DNA of 52,923 nt from Rhodanobacter sp. MP7CTX1 (GTDB taxonomy: Bacteria > Pseudomonadota > Gammaproteobacteria > Xanthomonadales > Rhodanobacteraceae): positions 1-52,923 of the forward strand of contig NZ_JACHCN010000023.1 in assembly GCF_014205795.1 (NCBI RefSeq), given 5' to 3'. Position numbers and translations under genes: made by a program. Shown piece after piece: positions 18,068-25,544 of this stretch (its first letter is position 1; each line of letters begins with the position of its first letter). Under the pieces are notes generated by a model. The model saw only the letters and a program-made list of their open reading frames with translations. It had not been told where the DNA came from and searched no databases.

Positions 18068-18549
18068 CGACGCTCCTGGCGGATCGCATCGACGCGCTCG
18101 ATCAGGTCGGTGGCGATGGGGTCGGGCTTGAACGCGCTCATGAATCCGATCGGACTGGCAGGAATGAAGGTGATATCGCGGCCAAAGCGCGAGTCGGTCC
18201 GCAGCATCACCGTGATGCGCCGCGGATTGGTAAGGGTGGAGGCGTTGATGTTGATCACGTCGGCCAAGGCGGCAAGCGCCTGCTGGCCGCGATTCTTTAC
18301 CAGCAGCTGATCACCATCGAGCCAGACTTCGTCGACCAGGTCGGAGATCAGTTTTCGGTAGAGAACGAAGCCGACAATGAAAATCATCAGAGCGGGCACG
18401 AAAGATGGCCACAGCGGGTAACCGCCACGCGTTGGAAGATTGCGCAAAGCCACGATGGGTAGCACCAGGAAAAGCAGCCAGATCACCGGAAATACGCGCT
18501 TGTAGAACACGGTCATCGTTGAGGACAGCCGACGCATGATGCGATCCAT
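18064..18549 (-). CDS. Small inner-membrane protein coupled to DUF1704 gene
   Basis: The 161-residue product has two membrane segments (about residues 17-35 and 45-64) followed by a soluble beta-rich domain of about 95 residues ('VDEVWLDGDQLLVKNRGQQ', 'RITVMLRTDSRFGRDITFI'). That pattern resembles membrane proteins with a PH-like domain facing the cytoplasm, but no family was recognised. It overlaps the DUF1704 gene by four bases, so a shared process is likely. No clear ribosome site precedes the ATG at 18549; internal ATGs at residues 5 and 12 are alternatives. Confidence 0.6.
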   Translation of the reverse strand: MDRIMRRLSSTMTVFYKRVFPVIWLLFLVLPIVALRNLPTRGGYPLWPSFVPALMIFIVGFVLYRKLISDLVDEVWLDGDQLLVKNRGQQALAALADVININASTLTNPRRITVMLRTDSRFGRDITFIPASPIGFMSAFKPDPIATDLIERVDAIRQERR

Positions 18550-18641
18550 GAGGGTGATACGTCGATAGTAGTGCCAGATGCCCGATTCAGCGCAACCGTA
18601 TGGACGGCTACTCGACGACGACTTGGACGGCTCCTTGACGG

Positions 18642-19697
18642 CTACTCGCGCTCGCGCTGCCCGCGATGCCCGTGCGGCCGCTCAATGGGACGGCCGCCGC
18701 GTTGCCGGCGCAGGCGTGCCTCCAGCGTCGCCGCCTGCTCCTCGCGCTCGTCGTGCAGCTTGAGGTAATTGCGCCAGCGTTCTGGCGTGAGTTCGCCGTT
18801 GCCCAACGCCACCTGGATCGCGCAGCCCGGTTCACTCCCGTGGCCGCAATCGGCGAAGCGGCACTTCTCGGCGAGTACATCGATGTCGGCGAACAGGTCG
18901 AGGTTTTCCTCGCCGGTGAGCTTGAGCTCGCGCATGCCGGGCGTGTCGATCAGGCAGCCGCCACTGGGCAATTGCAGCAGCGCGCGATGCGTGGTGGTGT
19001 GGCGGCCGCGGCTGTCATGGCTGCGCACCTCGGCGGTGGCCATTCGTGCTGCACCCAGCAACGTATTGGTCAGCGTGGATTTGCCGGCACCGGAAGAGCC
19101 GACCAGTACCGCACTGTCGCCCGGCTTCAGGTACTGCGCGAGCAGCTCGACACTGGCTGGGTCTTTGCTGTTCAACGCGTGGATCGGCGTGCTGTCAGGC
19201 AGCCGCGCGCGCAATGCCTCGATCTGCGCGGCCGCATCGTCGCGGGTATCGAGCTTGCTCAGCAGCACGACGGGCTGGGCACCGGAGTCTTCGGTCAGCG
19301 TCAGGTAGCGCTCGATTCGCGCCGGATTGAAGTCGCCGTCCAGCCCGGTCAGCACCAGCACGTAGTCGATATTGGTGGCGATCAACTGGCGCTCGTAGCG
19401 CTCGCCCGCCGCAGCGCGCGACAGGACCGTGCGCCGCGGCGCCACGGTGACAATATGCGGCGGCGTGCCGGCTACCACTTCGACGAAATCGCCGACCACC
19501 GGGCGCTCACCCGGATCAATGCCACGCTTGAGAAAGCGCCCATCCGGCTGTGCACCGAACAAGGTCTCGCCATCGTGCAGCTCGTAGCCGGCACGATGCT
19601 GGGCCACCACGCGGGCCAGCCGCAAGCCTGCAGCGGGTAGCACATCGCCACGCCAGCCTATGCGTCGCAGGCGTTCAATCGATTCGGCGTCGCTCAT
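18642..19697 (-). CDS. rsgA: Ribosome small subunit-dependent GTPase A
   Basis: The protein is a 351-residue GTPase that checks late maturation of the 30S ribosomal subunit. It shows the circularly permuted motif order of RsgA: an N-terminal OB-fold, then G4 (VVLLSKLD), G5 (HALNSKD), G1 (GSSGAGKSTLTNTL), switch with RHTTTHR, and G3 (LIDTPGMREL). The C-terminal zinc site is CRFADCGHGSEPGC. The C-terminal tail is rich in Arg and His. It is a single gene, divergent from the aminotransferase. Confidence 0.95.
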   Translation of the reverse strand: MSDAESIERLRRIGWRGDVLPAAGLRLARVVAQHRAGYELHDGETLFGAQPDGRFLKRGIDPGERPVVGDFVEVVAGTPPHIVTVAPRRTVLSRAAAGERYERQLIATNIDYVLVLTGLDGDFNPARIERYLTLTEDSGAQPVVLLSKLDTRDDAAAQIEALRARLPDSTPIHALNSKDPASVELLAQYLKPGDSAVLVGSSGAGKSTLTNTLLGAARMATAEVRSHDSRGRHTTTHRALLQLPSGGCLIDTPGMRELKLTGEENLDLFADIDVLAEKCRFADCGHGSEPGCAIQVALGNGELTPERWRNYLKLHDEREEQAATLEARLRRQRGGRPIERPHGHRGQRERE

Positions 19698-19827
19698 CCA
19701 GGAATTTCTGTCGGCACGGTTTGCTGATTATGCCCTGTCCCGGGCCAGTCCTCCCATGCCCGCAAATGAACAGGAATCTGGCCCACGGGACCCTCGCGCT
19801 GCACTGCATCACGCTGCTAGCATCGAC

Positions 19828-19851
19828 CTGCCGGCAATGTTGCCGGCAGGT
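19828..19851. promoter_or_regulatory. Hairpin in leader of the aminotransferase gene
   Basis: The arms CCTGCCGGCAA and TTGCCGGCAGG flank two bases, ending 24 bases before the proposed TTG start. Its place in the leader could affect transcript stability or translation; no T-run follows, so it is not a clear terminator. Confidence 0.5.
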
Positions 19852-19875
19852 GACATCAGCATAAGGACGTTGGCG

Positions 19876-21120
19876 TTGGTTCCGATCACACCCAGTGCGC
19901 ACCTGGCGGAAGTGCGCTACGAGATCCGCGGTGCGCTGACCCGACGCGCCCGCGAGCTGGAGGCTGCTGGCCTCGACATCATCAAGCTCAACATCGGCAA
20001 CCCCGGCCGCTACGGCTTCGAGGCGCCAGCACACCTGCGCGAAGCCATCGCCGGCCACCTGCATGAGAGTGAGGCCTACGGCCACGAGCAGGGGCTGGAA
20101 GTCGCCCGCGAAGCGATCGCCGCGCAGCAACGTGCCCGCGGCGCCCGGGATGTGGATGTCGAACGCATCTTTATCGGCAACGGCGTCAGCGAACTGATCG
20201 ACCTGAGCTTGCGTGCCTTGCTGCACCCTGGCGACGAAGTATTGCTGCCGAGCCCGGACTATCCGTTGTGGAGCGCGGCGACGATCCTTAACGGCGGGCA
20301 GCCGCGTTATTACCGTTGCCTCGCCGAGAATGGCCACCTGCCTGATCCGGATGAGGTCGAGGCGCTGATCACCCCACGTACGCGTGCACTGGTGCTGATC
20401 AATCCCAACAATCCCACCGGCGCGGTGTACCCGCGAGCGCTGCTTGAGCGGCTGGTCGCGATCGCGGCGCGGCATCGACTGCTGCTGCTGTGCGACGAGA
20501 TCTACGACGAAATCCTGTATGACGGCACGTCATTCCAGCCGCTCGCCGAAGTGGCCGGAGAAGTGCCCTGCCTCAGCTTCGGCGGCTTGAGCAAGGTGCA
20601 TCGTGCCTGCGGCTATCGGGTGGGCTGGATGAGCCTGTCCGGCGATACCGAGCGCACGGCGACCTATCGCGATGCGCTGCAATTACTCGCTGCACTGAGG
20701 TTGTGCGCGAACGTGACAGCACAATGGGCGGTGTTGCCGGCGCTGCAGGATGCGCCGACGATTGGCGCATTGACCGCGCCCGGCGGCCGTCTGCATGAGG
20801 CTCGGCGCATCGTGCTGCAGAGTGTTGCTGCCAGCGATTACCTGGATCTGGTGACTCCCGACGGTGCGCTCTACGCGTTTCCGCAGGTACGCGCCGATCA
20901 CTTCCCCACGTTCGACGACAATGCGTTTGCGCTGCGTCTGCTGGAAGAGGAATCGGTCCTGGTGGTGCCCGGCACCAGCTTCAACGTGCCGCGCAGCCAC
21001 CACTTCCGACTGACCCTGTTGCCGCCGCCGACGCAACTGCGCGAAGTATTCGTGCGGATCGAGCGGGTATTGGCGCGGATGGCGCTGGAACAGCCACAAC
21101 GCTCCGCCAGCGTGGTTTGA
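19876..21120 (+). CDS. PLP-dependent aminotransferase, AlaA/AlaT-like
   Basis: The product is a fold-type I aminotransferase (class I/II), close in layout to the alanine-synthesising AlaA of E. coli (405 residues; here 414). It shows 'KLNIGNPGRYGFEAP', 'GNGVSELIDL', 'LINPNNPTGAVY', 'LCDEIYDEILYDG' and the PLP lysine in 'FGGLSKVHRACGYRVGW', with the phosphate/substrate Arg near 'HFRLTLLP'. The likely reaction is pyruvate plus glutamate to alanine plus 2-oxoglutarate, although other 2-oxo acids are possible. The start is TTG at 19876 with AAGGA eight bases before it; in-frame ATGs further upstream lack a ribosome site or lie within the hairpin. The esterase gene follows after 31 bases. Confidence 0.85.
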   Translation: MVPITPSAHLAEVRYEIRGALTRRARELEAAGLDIIKLNIGNPGRYGFEAPAHLREAIAGHLHESEAYGHEQGLEVAREAIAAQQRARGARDVDVERIFIGNGVSELIDLSLRALLHPGDEVLLPSPDYPLWSAATILNGGQPRYYRCLAENGHLPDPDEVEALITPRTRALVLINPNNPTGAVYPRALLERLVAIAARHRLLLLCDEIYDEILYDGTSFQPLAEVAGEVPCLSFGGLSKVHRACGYRVGWMSLSGDTERTATYRDALQLLAALRLCANVTAQWAVLPALQDAPTIGALTAPGGRLHEARRIVLQSVAASDYLDLVTPDGALYAFPQVRADHFPTFDDNAFALRLLEEESVLVVPGTSFNVPRSHHFRLTLLPPPTQLREVFVRIERVLARMALEQPQRSASVV

Positions 21121-21151
21121 GCTTGTACTGGCCAACCGTGACGAATCTCCA

Positions 21152-21775
21152 ATGATGTCCGCGCCCCCGCCTCTGCACTATCTCGCCCTTGGCGATTCCT
21201 ACACGATCGGCGAGTCGGTGCCCGCCGAAGCTTGCTGGCCGATGCAGCTGATCGAGCAGCTGCGTCGACACGGCGTGGTGATCGACGACCCACGCATCGT
21301 CGCCGTCACCGGCTGGACCACCGACGAACTGTCGGCCGGCATGGACCGCGCCCGACTGGCGTTGAGCTACGACCTGGTCACCCTGCAGATCGGCGTGAAC
21401 AACCAGTACCGCGGACGTCCCGCGGGGCAATACCGCGGCGAGTTCAGCGCGCTGTTGCGACGCGCGATAAGGCTGGCAGGCAATCGCCCCGACCGGGTGG
21501 TGGTGGTTTCAATCCCCGACTGGGGCGTCACCCGTTTCGGCAGCGGGAGCGGCCGCGACCCGGCACAGATTGCCCACGAACTGGACGTCTTCAACGCTAT
21601 CGCCCGCGACGAGGCGAGCCGCGCCGGCGCCCGCTTCGTCGACATCACCGGTATCTCGCGCCGACATCCGCAGCTGGTTGCCGACGATGGCCTGCACCCT
21701 TCCGCCGAGCAGTACACGCTGTGGACGGAGGCGATCGTGCCGGTGGTCAACGCAGTGCTGCGTTCAACACCGTAG
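21152..21775 (+). CDS. SGNH/GDSL-type hydrolase
   Basis: The 207-residue protein has all SGNH blocks: GDSYTIGES (nucleophile Ser, block I), a Gly in VTGWTTDEL (block II), QIGVNNQYRG (block III, Asn), and DDGLHPSAEQY (block V, Asp and His). Such enzymes hydrolyse esters or acyl groups of lipids or sugars. No signal peptide is present, so it is likely cytoplasmic. The length is typical for the small single-domain family. It probably shares a transcript with the upstream aminotransferase. Confidence 0.85.
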   Translation: MMSAPPPLHYLALGDSYTIGESVPAEACWPMQLIEQLRRHGVVIDDPRIVAVTGWTTDELSAGMDRARLALSYDLVTLQIGVNNQYRGRPAGQYRGEFSALLRRAIRLAGNRPDRVVVVSIPDWGVTRFGSGSGRDPAQIAHELDVFNAIARDEASRAGARFVDITGISRRHPQLVADDGLHPSAEQYTLWTEAIVPVVNAVLRSTP

Positions 21776-21790
21776 TTGAGGTGCTATTCG

Positions 21791-21830
21791 CTCCTTCCCC
21801 TGCATTGCAGGGAGAGGTTGGGAGGGGGTT
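21791..21830. repeat. Intergenic G/C-rich palindromic repeat, copy 1
   Basis: The sequence CTCCTTCCCCTGCATTGCAG continues with GGAGAGGTTGGGAGGGGGTT. It is related to the repeat pair at 23708-23820. It forms a short hairpin around TGCA and lies between the esterase and the phosphoesterase genes. Confidence 0.6.
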
Positions 21831-21975
21831 GCCTGAGCTTGCGGAAGATCGCAGGCACCCTCGCCCAAGTACTGTGATCCCTGCGTCGCGGCAACAAAGC
21901 TGCAACCTGTTCGCCATCGCACGGTGACGCAACCCGAGCAGACTGGCATCCCGGCACCCACCGGAGATCCCTGCC

Positions 21976-22833
21976 ATGGCGACCTTCTATTGCCGCAGCG
22001 CGTTTATATCGGACGTGCACCTTGGCACGCCTGACTGCAAGGCAGCCTACCTGCTCGACTTCCTGCGTCAACTGCGCTGCGAAAAGCTCTACCTGGTCGG
22101 CGATATCATCGACCTGGAGGCGCTGGCCAAGCGCGCGTGGTGGCATGCCGACCACGGCGCGGTCATCGCCGAGGTGCTGGCGATGGCACGTCGTGGCGTC
22201 GAAGTGACCTATATCCCGGGCAACCACGACGCGCCAATGCGAGCGTTCGCAGGACAGGATTTTGCCGGTGTACGGATTGCGCTGGACGCCGTGCATGACG
22301 GCATCGATGGTCGCCGTTACCACGTAAGCCACGGCGACGAATTCGATTCCGAACACATCGGCCGCAGCTGGATTCTGCTGCTGGGCGAGGCACTGCATCG
22401 GTTCATCTGCTGGAGCAACCGTCGGGTACATGCGGTGCGCCAACGCATGGCACTCCCTTATCTGCCGCTGTCGATCATCGTGAAGTCGCATATCGGCAAG
22501 GCGCTGGCGTATATCCGCGCCTATGAACAACGCGTGGCCAGCGATGCCCGCGAACGTGGATTCGATGGCCATATCTGCGGACACATCCACTTCGGCCACC
22601 TGCGCGAGATCGACGGCGTGCTGTATCTCAACGACGGCGACTGGGTGGAGCATTGCACGGCCTTGATCGAGGATCACACCGGCGCCATGGAGTTGATCCA
22701 CTGGAGCGAACAACCCGCCGCGCTGGGACGCGCCAGCCGCGAGCTGGTATTGCCCTCTCCCGCCGCGGCGTTGGCGATGGCGCCGCTGGCCTGCCGACAA
22801 CGCGACCTGGCCGAGTTGCGTCCGGCGGCATGA
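21976..22833 (+). CDS. UDP-2,3-diacylglucosamine pyrophosphatase-like metallophosphoesterase
   Basis: The 285-residue product has the complete metallophosphoesterase ligand set: FISDVHLG, LVGDIIDLEA, PGNHDAPMR, SHGDEFDS and CGHIHFGHL. LpxH removes UMP from UDP-2,3-diacylglucosamine in lipid A synthesis, and this gene looks LpxH-like. At 285 residues it is longer than E. coli LpxH (240), and it belongs to the branch often annotated as LpxH2 or generic phosphoesterase, so the substrate is uncertain. It has no signal peptide or transmembrane segment. GGAG lies nine bases before the ATG. It is convergent with the dehydrogenase gene. Confidence 0.78.
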   Translation: MATFYCRSAFISDVHLGTPDCKAAYLLDFLRQLRCEKLYLVGDIIDLEALAKRAWWHADHGAVIAEVLAMARRGVEVTYIPGNHDAPMRAFAGQDFAGVRIALDAVHDGIDGRRYHVSHGDEFDSEHIGRSWILLLGEALHRFICWSNRRVHAVRQRMALPYLPLSIIVKSHIGKALAYIRAYEQRVASDARERGFDGHICGHIHFGHLREIDGVLYLNDGDWVEHCTALIEDHTGAMELIHWSEQPAALGRASRELVLPSPAAALAMAPLACRQRDLAELRPAA

Positions 22834-22880
22834 GCCTGCCCGGTCAAACGTCTCGGGCAACCTGCCCGGAGGCGTTGGGC

Positions 22881-23666
22881 TCAGTTGCGCATCAGCCAGC
22901 CGGCCACCCGTGCCGAAACACGCCTCGGCATCATCCGGGTCGTGTGGGCCATCAACGCATTGACGATTCCGGTGATGACACCGGTTCGGCCAACGAGCAT
23001 GGCGTCGATGCCTATTCGCGCCACGCCTGGAGCCTCCATCCGGGTCACTCGCTGATACCAGGTGGCACGCTGGCCGGAAACTTCCAGAAAGCGTGTGGCG
23101 GTAACGCCCGGCGAGACCACGGTGCAGCGCACACCGCTGCCGCGCAGCTCGGCATCGAGCGCGTAGGAAAATTCCAGCACGTAGGTTTTCGCCGCCGAAT
23201 AAACCGCGTAAGTCGGTGTGGGCTGGAACGCGCCGGTGGAAGCCACCTGCAGCACATGGCCGAAGCGACGGTCGCGCATGCCCGGCACGAACAACCGGGT
23301 CAGATGAGTCAGCGCCACTACGTCCACCGCCAGCAGGGCGTCCAGTCGCGACCAGTCGGTATCGGCAAAGGCACCGAACACGCCGAAGCCTGCATTGTTG
23401 ATCAGCACATCGATCGCGATACCCTCGCTAGCGAGGCCCTTCACCAATGCCTCGCGCGCCGCCGCTTCGGACAGATCAGCCGGGCGCACGTGCACCGTCG
23501 CGCCGCCGGCACGCAGCTCGGTCGCCAGCTGTTGCATCGGCGCCTCGCTGCGCGCGACCAGAACCAGCGCGCAGCCGCGGTGGGCCAAGTCGCGTGCAAA
23601 AGCAACACCCAGGCCGCTGGATGCGCCGGTGACCAGGGCCGTACGGCCGGTGAGGGAGGTTTTCAT
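22881..23666 (-). CDS. Short-chain dehydrogenase/reductase (classical SDR)
   Basis: The 261-residue enzyme has the Rossmann motif TGASSGLG (about 14-21), NNAGFG, the catalytic Ser in VASTGAFQP, and the catalytic YSAAK. The sequence after the active site ('VVSPGVTATRFLEV') is standard for SDRs. An Arg right after the second strand (VARSEAP) suggests NADP(H) preference. The C-terminus is long and basic ('RMMPRRVSARVAGWLM'), as in SDRs near membranes. The physiological substrate is unknown. It is a single gene with a weak ribosome site. Confidence 0.85.
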   Translation of the reverse strand: MKTSLTGRTALVTGASSGLGVAFARDLAHRGCALVLVARSEAPMQQLATELRAGGATVHVRPADLSEAAAREALVKGLASEGIAIDVLINNAGFGVFGAFADTDWSRLDALLAVDVVALTHLTRLFVPGMRDRRFGHVLQVASTGAFQPTPTYAVYSAAKTYVLEFSYALDAELRGSGVRCTVVSPGVTATRFLEVSGQRATWYQRVTRMEAPGVARIGIDAMLVGRTGVITGIVNALMAHTTRMMPRRVSARVAGWLMRN

Positions 23667-23707
23667 GCGTATGTCTCGGCGATCAATTCAGGATTGGCGG
23701 GCATGCA

Positions 23708-23820
23708 TCCTCCCCTGCTTGCAGGGGGAGGCCGGGAGGGGGTGCTCTTCAGCACGTCCAAGGCAAGAGCTTTACCCCACCCCAACCCTCCCCTGCAAGC
23801 AGGGGAGGGAGCCAAACGCC
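23708..23820. repeat. Inverted pair of the G/C-rich intergenic repeat, copies 2 and 3
   Basis: One arm runs CCTCCCCTGCTTGCAGGGG with a GGAGGCCGGGAGGGGGT tail; its imperfect inverse (ACCCCACCCCAACCCTCCCC then TGCAAGCAGGGGAGGG) follows after about 30 bases. The pair can fold into one long hairpin. The same unit occurs at 21791-21830, so this is a family of intergenic repeats of REP/BIME style. Confidence 0.7.
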
Positions 23821-23958
23821 GGCCACACCGAGATTCAACGCTGACCATCGTTCATAGGTGACGACTGGTAGTTTTTCAGTCAACCAGCCCCACATACAGC
23901 CCTGAACATCCCGCGCGGTATCATGCGCAGTCTCTCACCCGATCCACGGAACCCCCAC

Positions 23959-24882
23959 ATGTCCCTCGACCCCACCACCCGCACACGTATCGAAACCATG
24001 CTCAAGGATCACCGCGTGGTGCTGTTCATGAAGGGTGACCGCCAGCAGCCGATGTGCGGCTTCTCCGCCGCCGCGACCAACATGCTCAACGAGCTGCTGC
24101 CCAACTATCACACCGTCAACGTGCTGGAAGATCCGGAAATCCGCGAAGGTATCAAGGCCTACGGCGAATGGCCGACGATTCCGCAGCTGTACGTGGAGGG
24201 CGAACTGGTTGGTGGCTCCGACATCATCCGCCAGCTGTACACCAGCGGCGAACTGCACCAGCTGTTTGGGGTCAGCGCGCCGGATCGCACGCCGCCGGTG
24301 ATCACCATCACCGACGCCGCTGCCGAGGCGATCCGCCAAGGCACCGCGAATGCGCAAGGCGTGGCACTGCATCTGGAGATCGGCCCCGACCACAGCGCCG
24401 GCTTCCAGCTCGCGCCGGCAGGCGAGCACGACATCGTGGCGCATGCGAACGGTCTGGAAGTCCATTTCGATCCGGCCAGCGCCCAGCGCGCCAAGGGCAT
24501 CGTGATCGACTGGGTTTCCACCGTGCAGGGCGAAGGCCTGAGCCTGAAATTCCCCGGCGCGCAGGAGATCAAATCCCTCAGCGTGCAAGAGCTCAAGGCA
24601 CGCCTGGCCGCCGGCAACATCACCCTGATCGACGTACGCCCAGCCCAGGCCCGCGCCCTGGCGGCACCGCTGTCACAGGCACGCGTGCTGGAAGACGAAG
24701 GCTACGAAAGCCTCGCCGCACTTCCAAAAGACACCCCGCTCGCCTTCATCTGCCACCACGGCGTCTCCAGCCGCGGCATGGCCGAACGCTTCGCCGCCCA
24801 CGGATTCAGCGACGTATACAACGTGGAAGGCGGCATGGACGCTTGGTCGCGCGAAGTGGATTCGAGCGTGCCGCAATACTGA
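23959..24882 (+). CDS. Grx4 monothiol glutaredoxin fused to A-type-like and rhodanese domains
   Basis: The 307-residue fusion has three parts. Residues 1-105 are a monothiol glutaredoxin with Lys25 and C33GFS, plus WPTIPQLYVEG and GGSDII for glutathione; these ligate a bridging [2Fe-2S] cluster in Grx4 proteins. Residues about 112-200 resemble an A-type (IscA/HesB) fold ('ITITDAAAEAIRQG') but have no cysteine at all, so this part cannot bind iron-sulfur ligands in the usual way. The last 100 residues are a rhodanese with a catalytic loop CHHGVSSRG, typical of GlpE-like rhodaneses. A role in Fe-S trafficking with sulfur handling is inferred. I recall this arrangement in Xanthomonads. The start at 23959 is chosen over 23923, which would add only an unlikely leader. 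Confidence 0.88.
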   Translation: MSLDPTTRTRIETMLKDHRVVLFMKGDRQQPMCGFSAAATNMLNELLPNYHTVNVLEDPEIREGIKAYGEWPTIPQLYVEGELVGGSDIIRQLYTSGELHQLFGVSAPDRTPPVITITDAAAEAIRQGTANAQGVALHLEIGPDHSAGFQLAPAGEHDIVAHANGLEVHFDPASAQRAKGIVIDWVSTVQGEGLSLKFPGAQEIKSLSVQELKARLAAGNITLIDVRPAQARALAAPLSQARVLEDEGYESLAALPKDTPLAFICHHGVSSRGMAERFAAHGFSDVYNVEGGMDAWSREVDSSVPQY

Positions 24883-24902
24883 GCACAGCATCTTGTCTGA
24901 AG

Positions 24903-24931
24903 AAAAAGGCGCCTGCTGAGGGCGCCTTTTT
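24903..24931 (+). terminator. Intrinsic terminator of the Grx4 fusion gene
   Basis: The stem AAAAAGGCGCC / GGCGCCTTTTT has a seven-base loop and is followed by a T-run. It lies 20 bases past the stop codon. Confidence 0.92.
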
Positions 24932-24939
24932 TATGTCAG

Positions 24940-25376
24940 CCACAATCGCGCCCAATCCCGCCCGGACCTGATTGATGCTGGTCTTCGGCTGGCAAAGTTA
25001 GTGGCCTGACACAGAAGTGGCTCAGGAGAAGGCGTGCGGGCCGGCATGGCGCGCAACAGTCGTGGCACGAACTTGGGCAAGCGAAAACGGCGGTTGAAAC
25101 GGTTGGCCGCTTCGGCCAGATCTCGGAGTGCGCACCTGAGTTTTTTAAGGCGTGGCAAGCCCAACCGCTGGAGCGCATCTGACCAGCCCGTCATCGATCC
25201 TAAACAGCGCCACTCTGGTTCCTTCCAAGGACTGGAAAAACGCCTCGGCAACATGCGCTTTGCTGCCATGTAGGGGCGCACGTACAACGGCGCTGGGCGA
25301 AGGCCCGCGTGCTTAAGGTCCTTGGATGGCAGGAATTTCTCGGCTGAGAAAACATCATCCAAATCGCAAGAACTTG
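24940..25376. other. Intergenic stretch without a confident gene
   Basis: About 440 bases lie between the Grx4 terminator and the receptor leader. A 143-codon minus-strand frame (25362 to 24931) covers it but is Arg/Pro/Leu-rich, has no recognised domain, no convincing ribosome site, and runs over the upstream terminator. It may be the decayed remnant of a gene or chance coding. I support no gene here. Confidence 0.5.
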
Positions 25377-25424
25377 TTGACGAATCGTTATTTATTTCGC
25401 CTCACCCTGCGGCCGATTCGTCAA
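25377..25424. promoter_or_regulatory. Inverted repeat in the leader of the + strand TonB receptor
   Basis: The arms TTGACGAATCG and CGATTCGTCAA (11 bases, perfect) are separated by 26 bases, 120 bases before the receptor start codon. It could be an operator for a dimeric regulator or a leader hairpin. Both are inference. Confidence 0.5.
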
Positions 25425-25544
25425 ATTTTCTGCACATCTTGCATGCGGGACCGGCGTGGCGAGGGCTTATTGACTCTTCGTTACCCGTGATCGCGCGCTC
25501 CGCTTTCAAGTTCTTTCGTCAACACGGATGTAGGGGAACACAGT

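Noticed and set aside
22653..23861. 402-codon + strand frame spanning the phosphoesterase end, SDR and repeats
   Set aside because: It crosses the opposite strand of an SDR with intact motifs and then runs into intergenic repeats.
24931..25362. 143-codon minus-strand frame upstream of the + strand receptor
   Set aside because: It is Arg/Pro-rich, has no ribosome site, and overlaps a terminator; it could be a relic but I cannot support a gene.
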